A stretch of DNA of 34,318 nucleotides. Origin: an uncultured Thiotrichales bacterium. GTDB taxonomy: Bacteria; Pseudomonadota; Gammaproteobacteria; CAZUMV01. Each line of letters begins with the position of its first letter. The first letter of the stretch is position 1. The DNA is taken from assembly GCA_938042355.1 (NCBI GenBank), contig CALIRD010000184.1, positions 1 through 34,318 on the forward strand. Direction: 5' to 3'. Below, piece after piece: positions 23,785 through 33,360 of this stretch. Under the pieces are notes generated by a model. It was not told the origin of the DNA and did not search any database. It saw nothing but the letters and a program-made list of their open reading frames with translations. Both the position numbers and the translations under genes were made by a program.

Positions 23785-23817
23785 AAAAAAAGGTCTGCAA
23801 TTACTTGCAGACCTTTT
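23785..23817 (-). terminator. Rho-independent terminator downstream of the basic-protein gene
   Basis: AAAAGGTCTGCAA (23788-23800)-TTAC-TTGCAGACCTTTT (23805-23817); A-run at 23785-23791 is the T-tract on the minus strand. Confidence 0.85.
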
Positions 23818-23845
23818 CCACTTACTCAGGAGAGTCAGGTATCTG

Positions 23846-23867
23846 GTCCCCGCGAAATTGCGGGGAC
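23846..23867. repeat. GC-rich inverted repeat GTCCCCGC-GAAATT-GCGGGGAC
   Basis: 8-bp perfect stem, 6-nt loop, between the basic-protein stop codon and its terminator. Confidence 0.8.
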
Positions 23868-23900
23868 TAGATATTCTACCGATGTAACTACTAACGAAGT

Positions 23901-24161
23901 TTACTTACGCTTTCGCTTAGCAGTTTTGCGTTTTGCCGCTTTACGCTTGGCCGGCTTACGCTTGGCAACCTTTTTCTTGGCTACCTTACGCTTGACCGCT
24001 TTGCGTTTGGCTTTTTTACGAACAACTTTCTTCTTCGCTGGCTTACGCTTGGCTTTTTTGCGTACAACTTTTTTCTTTGCAACTTTTCGTTTAACTGGTT
24101 TCTTCTTAGCCACTTTACGTTTAGCGACTACCTTTTTCTTTGCTTTTTTCTTAACTGCCAT
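23901..24161 (-). CDS. Very basic Lys/Arg/Ala/Val repeat protein (histone H1-/AlgP-like, putative nucleic-acid binding)
   Basis: 86 aa built only from M,A,V,K,R,P,T: 'MAVKKKAKKKVVAKRKVAKKKPVKRK...'; Shine-Dalgarno-like AAGGAGATAAGTA before the ATG; own terminator. Confidence 0.85.
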   Translation of the reverse strand: MAVKKKAKKKVVAKRKVAKKKPVKRKVAKKKVVRKKAKRKPAKKKVVRKKAKRKAVKRKVAKKKVAKRKPAKRKAAKRKTAKRKRK

Positions 24162-24379
24162 TACTTATCTCCTTGTAAAGTAAGTTAACGAGGCGAATTA
24201 TAGGGTTCAAGCACAAATTTGCAATCAATTTGTAAAAAAAGTTGTGACCTATGTCTTTCTTTTTTCAACTAAAAAGATCGTTTATTGGTTTGAATAATTT
24301 TAATCATTGTTCGCTACAACAATAAACCAATTACAATTACACTCTGCACATAAGCACAAATGAGTTATAACAACACTAA

Positions 24380-24814
24380 ATGCAAAGCGATAAACATAAC
24401 AAAATAACTTTTATCAAAAGAATGTTGATCATTATCTATGAATCAATTTTATTGTTTGCGGTTTATATGCTGGTTGGTACACCACCAACAATTCTGTTTC
24501 AAATAACACCGGAACAAACGATTAAGTTTGTACTGTATTGGTTTTACATTCTTGCTATGTTTTTTATTTACTTTGGTTATTGCTGGACTAAATCAGGACA
24601 AACGCTGGCAATGAAAGCCTGGCGCTGTAAAGTGAGTAATCAAGATGGCAGTCTGATCAGTTGGTCACAAGCATTCAAACGTTATCTATTTGCGATGATT
24701 TCGTGGCTAATATTTGGTGCAGGTTTTTTAATGAGCCTGTTTAGAACTGATCACGCTACCTTGCACGACATGGTTTCGAACTCATATTTATACAAAATAG
24801 AAAAACAGGATTAA
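24380..24814 (+). CDS. RDD family membrane protein
   Basis: 'FIKRMLIIIYESILLFAVYMLVG', 'GQTLAMKAWRCKVSNQDGSLISWSQAFKRYLFAMISWL', 'FRTDHATLHDMVSNSYLYKI'; next to lptG. Confidence 0.85.
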   Translation: MQSDKHNKITFIKRMLIIIYESILLFAVYMLVGTPPTILFQITPEQTIKFVLYWFYILAMFFIYFGYCWTKSGQTLAMKAWRCKVSNQDGSLISWSQAFKRYLFAMISWLIFGAGFLMSLFRTDHATLHDMVSNSYLYKIEKQD

Positions 24815-25872
24815 ATTTTTCTAACGAAATACCAACCAGTAGCAACCGTTATTATGGGCACTAACAAGGCACTGATTAGTACCGGCACGCCGTAAACAAC
24901 ACCCAACTCATTAAACAGTTTGTTCAAGATATAAAAACTCAAACCCAGCAAGACACCAAAAAATAACCGCTGCCCAGCTCCGCCACCACGTTGGTGTGCA
25001 AATAGAAACGGCACAGAGATGAACATCATTACCAGAATTGTCAGCGGATGAATCAAGCGATTTACAAAAGCTAATTGATAACTGGCGCCATCGAGTTCAT
25101 TGGCACGCATGTATTTAATGTACTGGAACAAATCACGTCCAGACATTTGTTCAGGCACGATTCTCAACACATCCAGCATACCTTCGGGAACCAATTGACC
25201 AAGATCAACACTGGTTCCAACATTCGACACCACTTGTTCTTTAGAAATAGTGGTGATCATGGCATCACTCATTACCCAGGATGAGCCTTTGAGTTCCACC
25301 GAATCTGCCTGAGTAACACTGGTTAATTCCAGATCATTAAAACTATAAACCGTGACATCCTTGAGGCGCCTGTCATCTATGACCGAGCCGGCATGCACAA
25401 AACGATTCTGCTCGCGCAACCATAAACCACCTTTTCGATTAATATTTAACTGCTCAGATAACGCAGTGGCGCGCATCTCTTCACCCAGCTGCCAACTCAC
25501 TGGCGACAACCACTCACCAAGCGCAAATGCAATTAATGCTATGACCAAACCAGATTTAAAACTCGACAATATAAAATCAACGACTGACACACCTGCAGCA
25601 CGCATAGCGGTGATTTGACTACTCGAGGCCAATGTACCCAAACCCACTAACGAACCGATCAAGGTTGCCGTTGGTAATAACTCATAGATACGACCGGGCA
25701 AGGTGTAGAAAACATAAATCGCCGCTTGCAAACTACCGTATTGATGTTTGCCTACATCTTCAAACTGATTTAACAACTCAAGAAAAGCATTAATAGAAAC
25801 CAATACAAATAACACCAGTAAGGTACCCATTAATACATGAGTGAAAATATATCTATCCAGTAACTTAATCAC
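24811..25872 (-). CDS. lptG: LPS export permease LptG
   Basis: 'LLDRYIFTHVLMGTLLVLFVLVSINAFLELLNQFEDVGKHQYGSLQAAIYVFYTLPGRIYELLPTATLIGSLVGLGTLASSSQITAMRAAGVS'. Confidence 0.96.
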   Translation of the reverse strand: MIKLLDRYIFTHVLMGTLLVLFVLVSINAFLELLNQFEDVGKHQYGSLQAAIYVFYTLPGRIYELLPTATLIGSLVGLGTLASSSQITAMRAAGVSVVDFILSSFKSGLVIALIAFALGEWLSPVSWQLGEEMRATALSEQLNINRKGGLWLREQNRFVHAGSVIDDRRLKDVTVYSFNDLELTSVTQADSVELKGSSWVMSDAMITTISKEQVVSNVGTSVDLGQLVPEGMLDVLRIVPEQMSGRDLFQYIKYMRANELDGASYQLAFVNRLIHPLTILVMMFISVPFLFAHQRGGGAGQRLFFGVLLGLSFYILNKLFNELGVVYGVPVLISALLVPIITVATGWYFVRKI

Positions 25873-26971
25873 GCTTTAGCTCCAACTTGTTGCCGGGCTT
25901 GAAGCGATTTAACAAATAACGCAGCGGATACTGGCGTGTTAAAAACCAGAAAGTAAGCAGGACTAACAATATATGTACCCACCAAATGCCTAACCATGCC
26001 GGTGTTGTTCCTTTAACCATCCAGTTTTGCGCGACACCGAGTAGATTCTGATAAACAATATAAATGACGATCGCCAATGCCAATTTGGTGAACTGCCCTT
26101 TTCTAGGTGTGGTGTAACTCAGCGGCAATGCCAGCACAACCAATAGAAAAGCACTTAAAGGATAAGCCAATCGCCACTGAATTTCGGCACGCTCCTCGAG
26201 TTTTCCAGAGCCCAATAAAGTCGTGGTTGGTGTCGACGACAGTCTGGTGCGGTAATTTATCTCCTGTTCATTCGGCAACTGCAAACCCTGTTTGGAAAAT
26301 TCAACCAGACTTAACTTTTCTTGATCAGGGCCCATCTCAAACAAAGCACCTTGTTGTAACTCGAGAATATTCAGACTTTCTTCAGGTGTCACTTGTAATG
26401 CAGAGTCCGCTGCAATCACCCGCATACCTTCTTCACCGGAGCTGAACATGTAGACATTTTGCAGCGCATCGTCTGCTATAGATTCGGCAAAGATGACCGA
26501 ACCGGATGATGGAATAGTGATGAACTTACCCGGCGTGATACCGGCTATATCAACATGCTGGGCCGCTTCGCTGCGTAAATTGTCCTGCATTTGTTGCGCG
26601 CGCGGTTGTATTTGAAATGAAAGCCACGCAACGAACAACGCCACCACTACCGCCAATAACAACAACGGGCGAGCAATTCGTTCATAACCCACTCCGCCAG
26701 CACGCAAGGCAGTCATCTCGCTATCTTTATAAAAACGCCCAAGGGTAACCAGCACACCCAAATACAGTGCTACCGTAATTAACGTAGGAAAAGACTTGAT
26801 ACCGACTACAAATACCAATGGCAGCAAGACAGTGACATCTATTTTACCGGCCGCTACCTGGCCCAGCATTTTCGCGAATAATCCACCCAGCAGGATTAAC
26901 AGCAATACCAATAGCACGGCAAACACCGTAGACAGTGCTTCGCGTAACAAGTAGCGGTTGATAATGCTCAT
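25865..26971 (-). CDS. lptF: LPS export permease LptF
   Basis: 'MSIINRYLLREALSTVFAVLLVLLLILLGGLFAKMLGQVAAGKI...YKDSEMTALRAGGVG'; start reset to the ATG at 26971; overlaps lptG by 8 bp. Confidence 0.95.
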   Translation of the reverse strand: MSIINRYLLREALSTVFAVLLVLLLILLGGLFAKMLGQVAAGKIDVTVLLPLVFVVGIKSFPTLITVALYLGVLVTLGRFYKDSEMTALRAGGVGYERIARPLLLLAVVVALFVAWLSFQIQPRAQQMQDNLRSEAAQHVDIAGITPGKFITIPSSGSVIFAESIADDALQNVYMFSSGEEGMRVIAADSALQVTPEESLNILELQQGALFEMGPDQEKLSLVEFSKQGLQLPNEQEINYRTRLSSTPTTTLLGSGKLEERAEIQWRLAYPLSAFLLVVLALPLSYTTPRKGQFTKLALAIVIYIVYQNLLGVAQNWMVKGTTPAWLGIWWVHILLVLLTFWFLTRQYPLRYLLNRFKPGNKLELKRD

Positions 26972-27137
26972 TCCGAGAGAATACTTCCTTATTTTGCAGA
27001 CCAATTGAAGTCATCATGACATCAATGAATATTATGCATTATGATTAGCCAAAGGTCTGCGGGTTCCCTTTATTTAATGGAACTGGCACACAGTCAGATG
27101 AACTGACGCCACACATTCAGCTAAAAAGGACGAACTA

Positions 27138-28625
27138 ATGAAATATTCAGCCACCGTTAACTCTGCCAAAACCGCCAACACCGCTTGCCTGGTAGTCCCG
27201 GTCTTTGCGAGAAGAAAATTATCCAGCGCCGCTGATGAATTGGATAAAGCAAGTCGAGGCAAAATTAAAAGTTTTCTCAAAAAAGGTGATTTCAGTGGTA
27301 AACGTAATCAGCTGGCCTGGTTATATGATTTACCCTACGTGAAATCCACGCGCATTCTTCTGGTGGGTTGTGGCGATGTAAAGTCCGTTAATAAAGCCGT
27401 CTATAAAAAATTAAACACAGCAGCGGCTAATGCCATGATTGAAAAGTCGGTCACTACCTGCACCAATTATCTCGGCACCATCAGAAACAAACATCTGGGC
27501 ACGGGCAGCGTTAGCAAACTGACACCCATCGCATTTGCCGACAGCACCTATCGCTTTACCAGTTTTAAAAGCAAAACAGGCGCCAAGGTTAGTCTACGCT
27601 CCTGCGCACTGGCGATGAACGATAAGAAACAGCTGGGTAAAGCACGCAAAGCACTCGCAACAGGGTCAGCCATCAGTGCCGGCATGAATCTCACCCGGGA
27701 TCTGGGCAATACGCCACCGAACGTTTGTCATCCAACCTATCTGGCTGAGCAAGCCATAGCTCTGGGCAAAGAGTTTTCAAAGATGAAAGTGGAAGTACTC
27801 AATGAAGCGCAAATGAAAAAACTGGGCATGCATTCATTACTCTCTGTTTCTGCCGGTAGTGAACAACCCGCCAAGCTGATTTGTATGCACTATAACGGCA
27901 TTGGCGCTAAAGCTGGCAAACCGGTTGTACTGGTCGGTAAAGGCATTACGTTTGATACCGGTGGTATATCCATCAAGCCTTCACCGGCCATGGATGAGAT
28001 GAAGTTTGATATGGGTGGTGCTGCCAGTGTGTTTGGAACCATGCGCGCGCTAGCCGAGATGGGCGCAGAGGTGAATGCGATTGGTGTCGTGGCGGCGGCG
28101 GAAAACATGCCGGACGGCAAGGCAACCAGACCTGGTGATGTGGTAACAACAATGTCCGGACAAACGGTGGAGATCCTAAACACCGATGCCGAAGGCAGAC
28201 TGGTGCTGTGTGATGCGCTAACTTATGTTAAAAAATACGATCCAACCAGCGTCATCGACATTGCCACCTTGACTGGTGCTTGTATCGTTGCGCTCGGTCA
28301 CCAAACGACCGGCTTGATGAGTAACAATCAAAAGCTGGCAAACAAATTACTTAAAGTCGGCAAGAAAATTGACGACCGCGCCTGGCAACTGCCACTCGGC
28401 AGCGAGTATGACGAGCAACTGAAATCAAACTTCGCTGACATTCCCAACATCGGTACACCGGGTGCTGGCACTATTGTTGCCGGTTGCTTCCTGGGCCGCT
28501 TTACCAGTGAATACAAATGGGCGCACCTTGATATTGCGGGTACAGCATGGAAAGGCGGTGCTGCCAAAGGCTCTACCGGTCGACCAGTACCCCTGCTCAC
28601 CAGTTATGTGCTGAGTCAGTTCTAG
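27138..28625 (+). CDS. pepA: Leucyl aminopeptidase
   Basis: 'VLVGKGITFDTGGISIKPSPAMDEMKFDMGGAASV', 'NTDAEGRLVLCDALTYV'; divergent from lptFG. Confidence 0.96.
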   Translation: MKYSATVNSAKTANTACLVVPVFARRKLSSAADELDKASRGKIKSFLKKGDFSGKRNQLAWLYDLPYVKSTRILLVGCGDVKSVNKAVYKKLNTAAANAMIEKSVTTCTNYLGTIRNKHLGTGSVSKLTPIAFADSTYRFTSFKSKTGAKVSLRSCALAMNDKKQLGKARKALATGSAISAGMNLTRDLGNTPPNVCHPTYLAEQAIALGKEFSKMKVEVLNEAQMKKLGMHSLLSVSAGSEQPAKLICMHYNGIGAKAGKPVVLVGKGITFDTGGISIKPSPAMDEMKFDMGGAASVFGTMRALAEMGAEVNAIGVVAAAENMPDGKATRPGDVVTTMSGQTVEILNTDAEGRLVLCDALTYVKKYDPTSVIDIATLTGACIVALGHQTTGLMSNNQKLANKLLKVGKKIDDRAWQLPLGSEYDEQLKSNFADIPNIGTPGAGTIVAGCFLGRFTSEYKWAHLDIAGTAWKGGAAKGSTGRPVPLLTSYVLSQF

Positions 28626-28627
28626 CT

Positions 28628-29044
28628 GTGGCAGAGAGTATTGATTTTTATATCCTCTCTGAAAGACATAACAGAATGTCTTTTATGGGTCGCCTCACGG
28701 AGCAATTGCAACGTGATCAGCAAGCCGTGCACATTCATACCGATGATGAAGAGCTGGCAAAAAAAATCGATACAGCCCTCTGGACAGCCCGAGATATCAG
28801 TTTTGTGCCTCATGAACTGATGGGCAACAAAGATCAGGCACTGGTCATGATTGGCGTCAATGACAAACCGGAACACACCAACATCATGATAAACTTTGCC
28901 AATGAAGTGCCAGAGTTTTACAACGAGTTTACACGGGTGGTCGAGATTATCGATCCGGATGACACATTAAAAATGATTGGCCGTGAGCACTACAAGTTTT
29001 ACAAGGACAAAGGCCATAGCATCAACGACCATAAAATAGATTAG
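28628..29044 (+). CDS. holC: DNA polymerase III chi subunit
   Basis: GTG start 2 bp after the pepA stop: 'VAESIDFYILSERHNRMSFMGRLTEQLQRDQQAVHIHTDDEELAKKIDTALWTARDISFVPHEL'; between pepA and valS. Confidence 0.88.
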   Translation: MAESIDFYILSERHNRMSFMGRLTEQLQRDQQAVHIHTDDEELAKKIDTALWTARDISFVPHELMGNKDQALVMIGVNDKPEHTNIMINFANEVPEFYNEFTRVVEIIDPDDTLKMIGREHYKFYKDKGHSINDHKID

Positions 29045-29052
29045 GTGCACAA

Positions 29053-29352
29053 ATGAATGATGATGACGATTTTGATGAAATACCAACGCTTAGCAATATA
29101 GTCTTTCCTGGCAACCCGGAAAAAATCATTTCCAAACGCAATGAAACCAACCCGGGCATGAGCGTCAGAGAAGAGATAGCGGCTAACAACAATGCTGACA
29201 ATCTGGAAGCAATCAGCCCGTCACCAAAAAACACCTACATTGAAGATGAAATCAACGATATTGTAGAAGCTGTGCTCGCGCGTCATCTCGCTCAGGCACG
29301 ACGGGACATTGTTGACGAGATCATGGTCGAACTCCACAAACGTCTTCCCTAA
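29053..29352 (+). CDS. Small acidic hypothetical protein between holC and valS
   Basis: 99-aa ORF directly between holC and valS, same strand: 'MNDDDDFDEIPTLSNIVFPG...EINDIVEAVLARHLAQARRDIVDEIMVELHKRLP'. Confidence 0.75.
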   Translation: MNDDDDFDEIPTLSNIVFPGNPEKIISKRNETNPGMSVREEIAANNNADNLEAISPSPKNTYIEDEINDIVEAVLARHLAQARRDIVDEIMVELHKRLP

Positions 29353-29424
29353 CCGCAGTTTTTCAAACATTCATTGGCACGCTGGTTTATAATTCGCGTT
29401 ATCACTACGCCTACTTAAGATCAC

Positions 29425-32196
29425 ATGGATAAAACATACGACCCGGCCGCCATTGAGGCTAGCTGGTATTCTCGCTGGGAAGATAAAGGCTGGTTCGAGC
29501 CCTCTGGCAGTGGCGACTCCTACTGCATCATGATTCCGCCGCCCAATGTCACGGGCACCTTACACATGGGTCACGCTTTTCAGGACACGCTCATGGATAG
29601 CCTGATTCGCTATCATCGGATGCTGGGCAAGAACACACTGTGGCAACCGGGCACCGATCACGCCGGCATTGCTACCCAGATGGTTGTTGAAAGACAACTT
29701 CAGGCTGACGACGTCAGTCGCCATGATCTCGGTCGTGAAAAATTCACCGAACGCGTGTGGCAATGGAAAGAAGAGTCTGGCGGCACCATTACCAACCAAT
29801 TACGACGCATGGGCGCCTCCTGTGACTGGAGTAAAGAACGCTTCACTATGGATGAGGGCTTGTCTGAAGCCGTCAGCAAAGTCTTTATCTCTCTTTACGA
29901 TGAAGGCTTGATCTTTCGTGGTAAGCGACTGGTTAACTGGGACCCGAAACTGTTAACCGCGATTTCAGATCTGGAAGTTATTTCAGAAGAAGAAAATGGC
30001 CACATGTGGCACTTCCGCTATCCGCTCGCTGACGAGCAAGGTGTTGCGACTGATGAATATCTGGTGGTAGCCACGACCCGGCCCGAAACCATGCTCGGTG
30101 ATTCAGCCGTTGCGGTGCATCCGGATGATGAACGCTATCAACACCTGATCGGAAAATTTGTGCGCCTGCCATTGTGCGATCGCTTGATACCCATTGTTGC
30201 CGATGACTATGCCGATCCGGAAAAAGGCACGGGCTGTGTCAAGATTACCCCGGCTCATGATTTTAATGATTATGAAGTCGGCACGCGTCACGACTTGCCG
30301 ATGCACAACATTTTCACCGCACAAGCGTACATCAATGATGAAGCCCCGGAGATATACCAGGGACTGGAGCGCTATGCGGCACGCAAACAGATCGTCAACG
30401 ATCTACAAGAGTTAGGACTGGTTGAAGAGATTGAAGAACATAAATTGATGGTGCCACGCGGTGACCGATCTGGCGTGGTAATTGAGCCGTGGCTGACAGA
30501 TCAGTGGTACGTAAAGATTGAGCCGCTGGCAACACCAGCCATTGAAGCGGTTAAAAATGGCTCGATCAAATTTATCCCCGAGAACTGGGACAAGACCTAC
30601 TATGAATGGATGAACAACATTCAGGACTGGTGCATCTCTCGCCAGCTGTGGTGGGGGCACCGAATTCCAGCCTGGTATGACGAACAAGGCAAGATCTACG
30701 TCGCCGCCACAGAAGCGGAAGTTCGCAGTAAATACAAACTTGATGAGAGTATCGCACTCAAGCAGGACGATGATGTACTGGATACCTGGTTCTCATCGGC
30801 ACTGTGGCCCTTCTCTACCCTGGGCTGGCCAGAGAAAACCGACTCATTAGATACCTTTTACCCTGGCAATGTACTGGTAACCGGTTTCGACATTATTTTC
30901 TTCTGGGTGGCCAGAATGATCATGATGGGCTTGAAGTTCATGGATGATGTGCCGTTCAAGGAAATCTATATTCACGGCCTGGTACGCGATGCCGATGGAC
31001 AAAAAATGTCCAAATCCAAAGGTAATGTGCTTGACCCGCTGGATGTTATTGACGGTATTTCTCTGGAAGACCTGCTCGAAAAACGTACCAGTAATATGAT
31101 GCAGCCCGAGAAAGCCGAAAAGATCAAGAAATCGACCTTGAAACATTTTCCGGAAGGTATGCCTGCCTACGGCACAGATGCCATGCGCTTTACGTTTGCT
31201 GCCATGGCGACCACCGGTCGCGATATTCGCTTTGATCTACAACGAGTAGAGGGCTATCGCAATTACTGTAACAAAATCTGGAATGCCGCACGCTATGTGA
31301 TGATGCAGGTGGAAACACCGGTCAGCACCGATAGCAACGCAGCTTATACCGCGGCTGACCAATGGATATTATCGCGCTTGCAGGAAACTACCGCTGAAGT
31401 TACCCGGCATATGGAACAGTATCGATTTGATTTGGCCGCGAGTGCCTTGTACGAGTTTACCTGGCATGAATATTGTGACTGGTACCTTGAGCTCTCAAAA
31501 CCTGTGTTGTTTGCCGACGGTAATGATGAGGTAAAAGCAGCAACACGCCAAACGCTAGTGGTAGTGCTGGAAAGTATTCTGCGTTTACACCACCCCGTCA
31601 TGCCATTCATTACAGAAGAAGTCTGGCAACAGATAGCTCCGCTGGCTGGCATAACCGGCGAATCTGTGATGTTACAACCTTACCCGGTTAGCAACACTGA
31701 TTTGATTGATCAATCTGCGGCTAGCAAAGTTGAATGGATGAAAAATATTATTCTCGGTGTACGTCAGATACGTGCCGAAATGGATATCAAACCCAGCCAG
31801 AGCATTCCTGTGTTGTTTGATAACTGGACCAAAGAAGATCAGGACAATTATCAAAGCTGTGAAGAAACGCTATTGAAAATAGCCAAGCTGGAAAGCGTGA
31901 CCTGGCTGGATGATGCCAGCGATGCACCCGAATCTGCCATGGCTCTGGCAGGCGATCTTAAAATTCTGATTCCACTGGCAGGCTTGATTGATAAAGACGC
32001 TGAAATAGCACGCTTGAATAAAGAAATTGACAAACAAAATGCCAACCTGGAGAAAACCACAGCGCGACTTGAAAACCCGTCGTTTGCCGACAAGGCTCCT
32101 GAAAAAGTGGTTAATGAAGCACGCGAGTTACAAGCCAGTCAGCTAGCCGCTATTGATCAACTTAAAGCGCAATTGGAAAAAATCAGTCAGCTTTAG
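29425..32196 (+). CDS. valS: Valyl-tRNA synthetase
   Basis: '[21 protein letters not shown]', '[20 protein letters not shown]', '[20 protein letters not shown]', C-terminal coiled coil. Confidence 0.98.
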   Translation: MDKTYDPAAIEASWYSRWEDKGWFEPSGSGDSYCIMIPPPNVTGTLHMGHAFQDTLMDSLIRYHRMLGKNTLWQPGTDHAGIATQMVVERQLQADDVSRHDLGREKFTERVWQWKEESGGTITNQLRRMGASCDWSKERFTMDEGLSEAVSKVFISLYDEGLIFRGKRLVNWDPKLLTAISDLEVISEEENGHMWHFRYPLADEQGVATDEYLVVATTRPETMLGDSAVAVHPDDERYQHLIGKFVRLPLCDRLIPIVADDYADPEKGTGCVKITPAHDFNDYEVGTRHDLPMHNIFTAQAYINDEAPEIYQGLERYAARKQIVNDLQELGLVEEIEEHKLMVPRGDRSGVVIEPWLTDQWYVKIEPLATPAIEAVKNGSIKFIPENWDKTYYEWMNNIQDWCISRQLWWGHRIPAWYDEQGKIYVAATEAEVRSKYKLDESIALKQDDDVLDTWFSSALWPFSTLGWPEKTDSLDTFYPGNVLVTGFDIIFFWVARMIMMGLKFMDDVPFKEIYIHGLVRDADGQKMSKSKGNVLDPLDVIDGISLEDLLEKRTSNMMQPEKAEKIKKSTLKHFPEGMPAYGTDAMRFTFAAMATTGRDIRFDLQRVEGYRNYCNKIWNAARYVMMQVETPVSTDSNAAYTAADQWILSRLQETTAEVTRHMEQYRFDLAASALYEFTWHEYCDWYLELSKPVLFADGNDEVKAATRQTLVVVLESILRLHHPVMPFITEEVWQQIAPLAGITGESVMLQPYPVSNTDLIDQSAASKVEWMKNIILGVRQIRAEMDIKPSQSIPVLFDNWTKEDQDNYQSCEETLLKIAKLESVTWLDDASDAPESAMALAGDLKILIPLAGLIDKDAEIARLNKEIDKQNANLEKTTARLENPSFADKAPEKVVNEARELQASQLAAIDQLKAQLEKISQL

Positions 32197-32214
32197 ACTC
32201 TTCTCAAGCTGATG

Positions 32215-32246
32215 CCTGCAAGGAGATGACTCGTTCTCCTTGCAGG
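32215..32246. terminator. Strong hairpin between convergent valS and carbonic anhydrase genes
   Basis: CCTGCAAGGAGA-TGACTCGT-TCTCCTTGCAGG, 12-bp perfect stem; weak T-tract. Confidence 0.75.
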
Positions 32247-32263
32247 TCCTTGTTAGCTACAAC

Positions 32264-33115
32264 TTACTCTATTGGTGAAAGCAGCTCAGGCGCTGTGACT
32301 AACTGTCGAACACCGTGTGACTTGGTCTCATTAAAGACATTACCATTTGCCGCCCACTCATTGAGCGAGTTGATGTCCAGCTTGGCGCACTGTGGTCGCA
32401 CATTCCATGTGACTTTCATTGGAGAACAGGTCGCCTGGGTATAGCTTGGGCCTGTCGTTGAACCGCGGAACAACACAGGCTCGCCGGTACCGTTAGGAAT
32501 ACTCAACGCTTGATGCAGATTGTTACGCTTGTTACCTGCATACGCAAAATCATTGAAATCCAGCGCATTTTCATCGTTGACTACCAGGAATACCTGAGCT
32601 TCAACACGTAGCAATGGATCAGTGCACGTGTCACTCAGACACGAACCAAGGCCTTCACCAGGTTCAATATCACATGAGGTATGCACCCAATGTACTTCTA
32701 TCGTGTCACCCGGCTTCACTTCTTTAAATTTACCCGCATTGACTGTCGGCGCTGCAAGCTCGGCAGCAGTGAGACTGGCCGCTCCATTACAGGCGTAACC
32801 GCCATAATCTGAGTCATTAACAAAGACACTAAAACCAGGACCTTTATGCTCGGCATTGGTGTGTGTATGGATATTACACAAGTTAAGCTCGGCGGCTGGT
32901 GGTGCCATTGGGAAATCAGCCGTATTCAAACCGACTACACTACTGATGTCTCGTGGAGTTTGTGGACCAAAATCCACACACAAATCACCCGCCATCTCGC
33001 TCTTGGCCATAGCCTCGGCAGATTTTGCCTCATTCGCGACAGCAGCCTCTTGCTCCACTGCTGCACAAGCTGAAAGAAATGCGAGTGACACCATTACTAA
33101 AAAAAGCTTTTTCAT
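32264..33115 (-). CDS. Putative delta-class carbonic anhydrase, lipoprotein
   Basis: Lipoprotein signal 'MKKLFLVMVSLAFLSAC|AAVEQ'; 'CNIHTHTNAEHKGPGFSVFVND...GDTIEVHWVHTSCD...LRVEAQVFLVVND' consistent with the delta-CA/CA-like family (TWCA1-type). Confidence 0.75.
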   Translation of the reverse strand: MKKLFLVMVSLAFLSACAAVEQEAAVANEAKSAEAMAKSEMAGDLCVDFGPQTPRDISSVVGLNTADFPMAPPAAELNLCNIHTHTNAEHKGPGFSVFVNDSDYGGYACNGAASLTAAELAAPTVNAGKFKEVKPGDTIEVHWVHTSCDIEPGEGLGSCLSDTCTDPLLRVEAQVFLVVNDENALDFNDFAYAGNKRNNLHQALSIPNGTGEPVLFRGSTTGPSYTQATCSPMKVTWNVRPQCAKLDINSLNEWAANGNVFNETKSHGVRQLVTAPELLSPIE

Positions 33116-33297
33116 ACTATTTGATCTCCTTATTGACCCTGAGGTATTACATTGTTTGATTCTAAAATATTATCAGGTTTCAGGCATAATTCTTACAAAA
33201 TCAGTCTTGATATATCAAACGGCGAAACTCTTTATGACTAGCTTAACCACGAATATACTACTGATAATAAATACTGCAGTGACCAATCCGGTTTTCA

Positions 33298-33315
33298 ATG
33301 TCATGCTGTTGTCAT
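33298..33315 (+). promoter_or_regulatory. Putative PHO box upstream of phoB
   Basis: aTGTCATgctgtTGTCAT: two TGTCAT half-sites at 33299 and 33310 (11-bp period), followed by TATCAT (33325-33330) as a possible -10. Confidence 0.7.
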
Positions 33316-33360
33316 ATTCTTCCGTATCATCCACTAAGGACTGTAACAGTAGTATTCGAG

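Noticed and set aside
23926-24183. Hydrophobic 85-aa plus-strand ORF (MRFAALRLAGLRLATFFLATLRLTA...)
   Set aside because: Exact antisense of the Lys/Arg-rich repeat gene; Lys/Arg codons read as Phe/Leu/Ala on the other strand. The minus ORF has a Shine-Dalgarno and terminator.
24252-24340. ATTGGTTT...AAACCAAT inverted repeat in the AT-rich region before the RDD gene
   Set aside because: Only 8 bp with a long loop in AT-rich sequence; likely by chance.
33207-33218. TTGATATATCAA as an FNR/Anr box
   Set aside because: FNR boxes are TTGAT-N4-ATCAA; here the spacer is 2 bp. Kept only as an unexplained palindrome.
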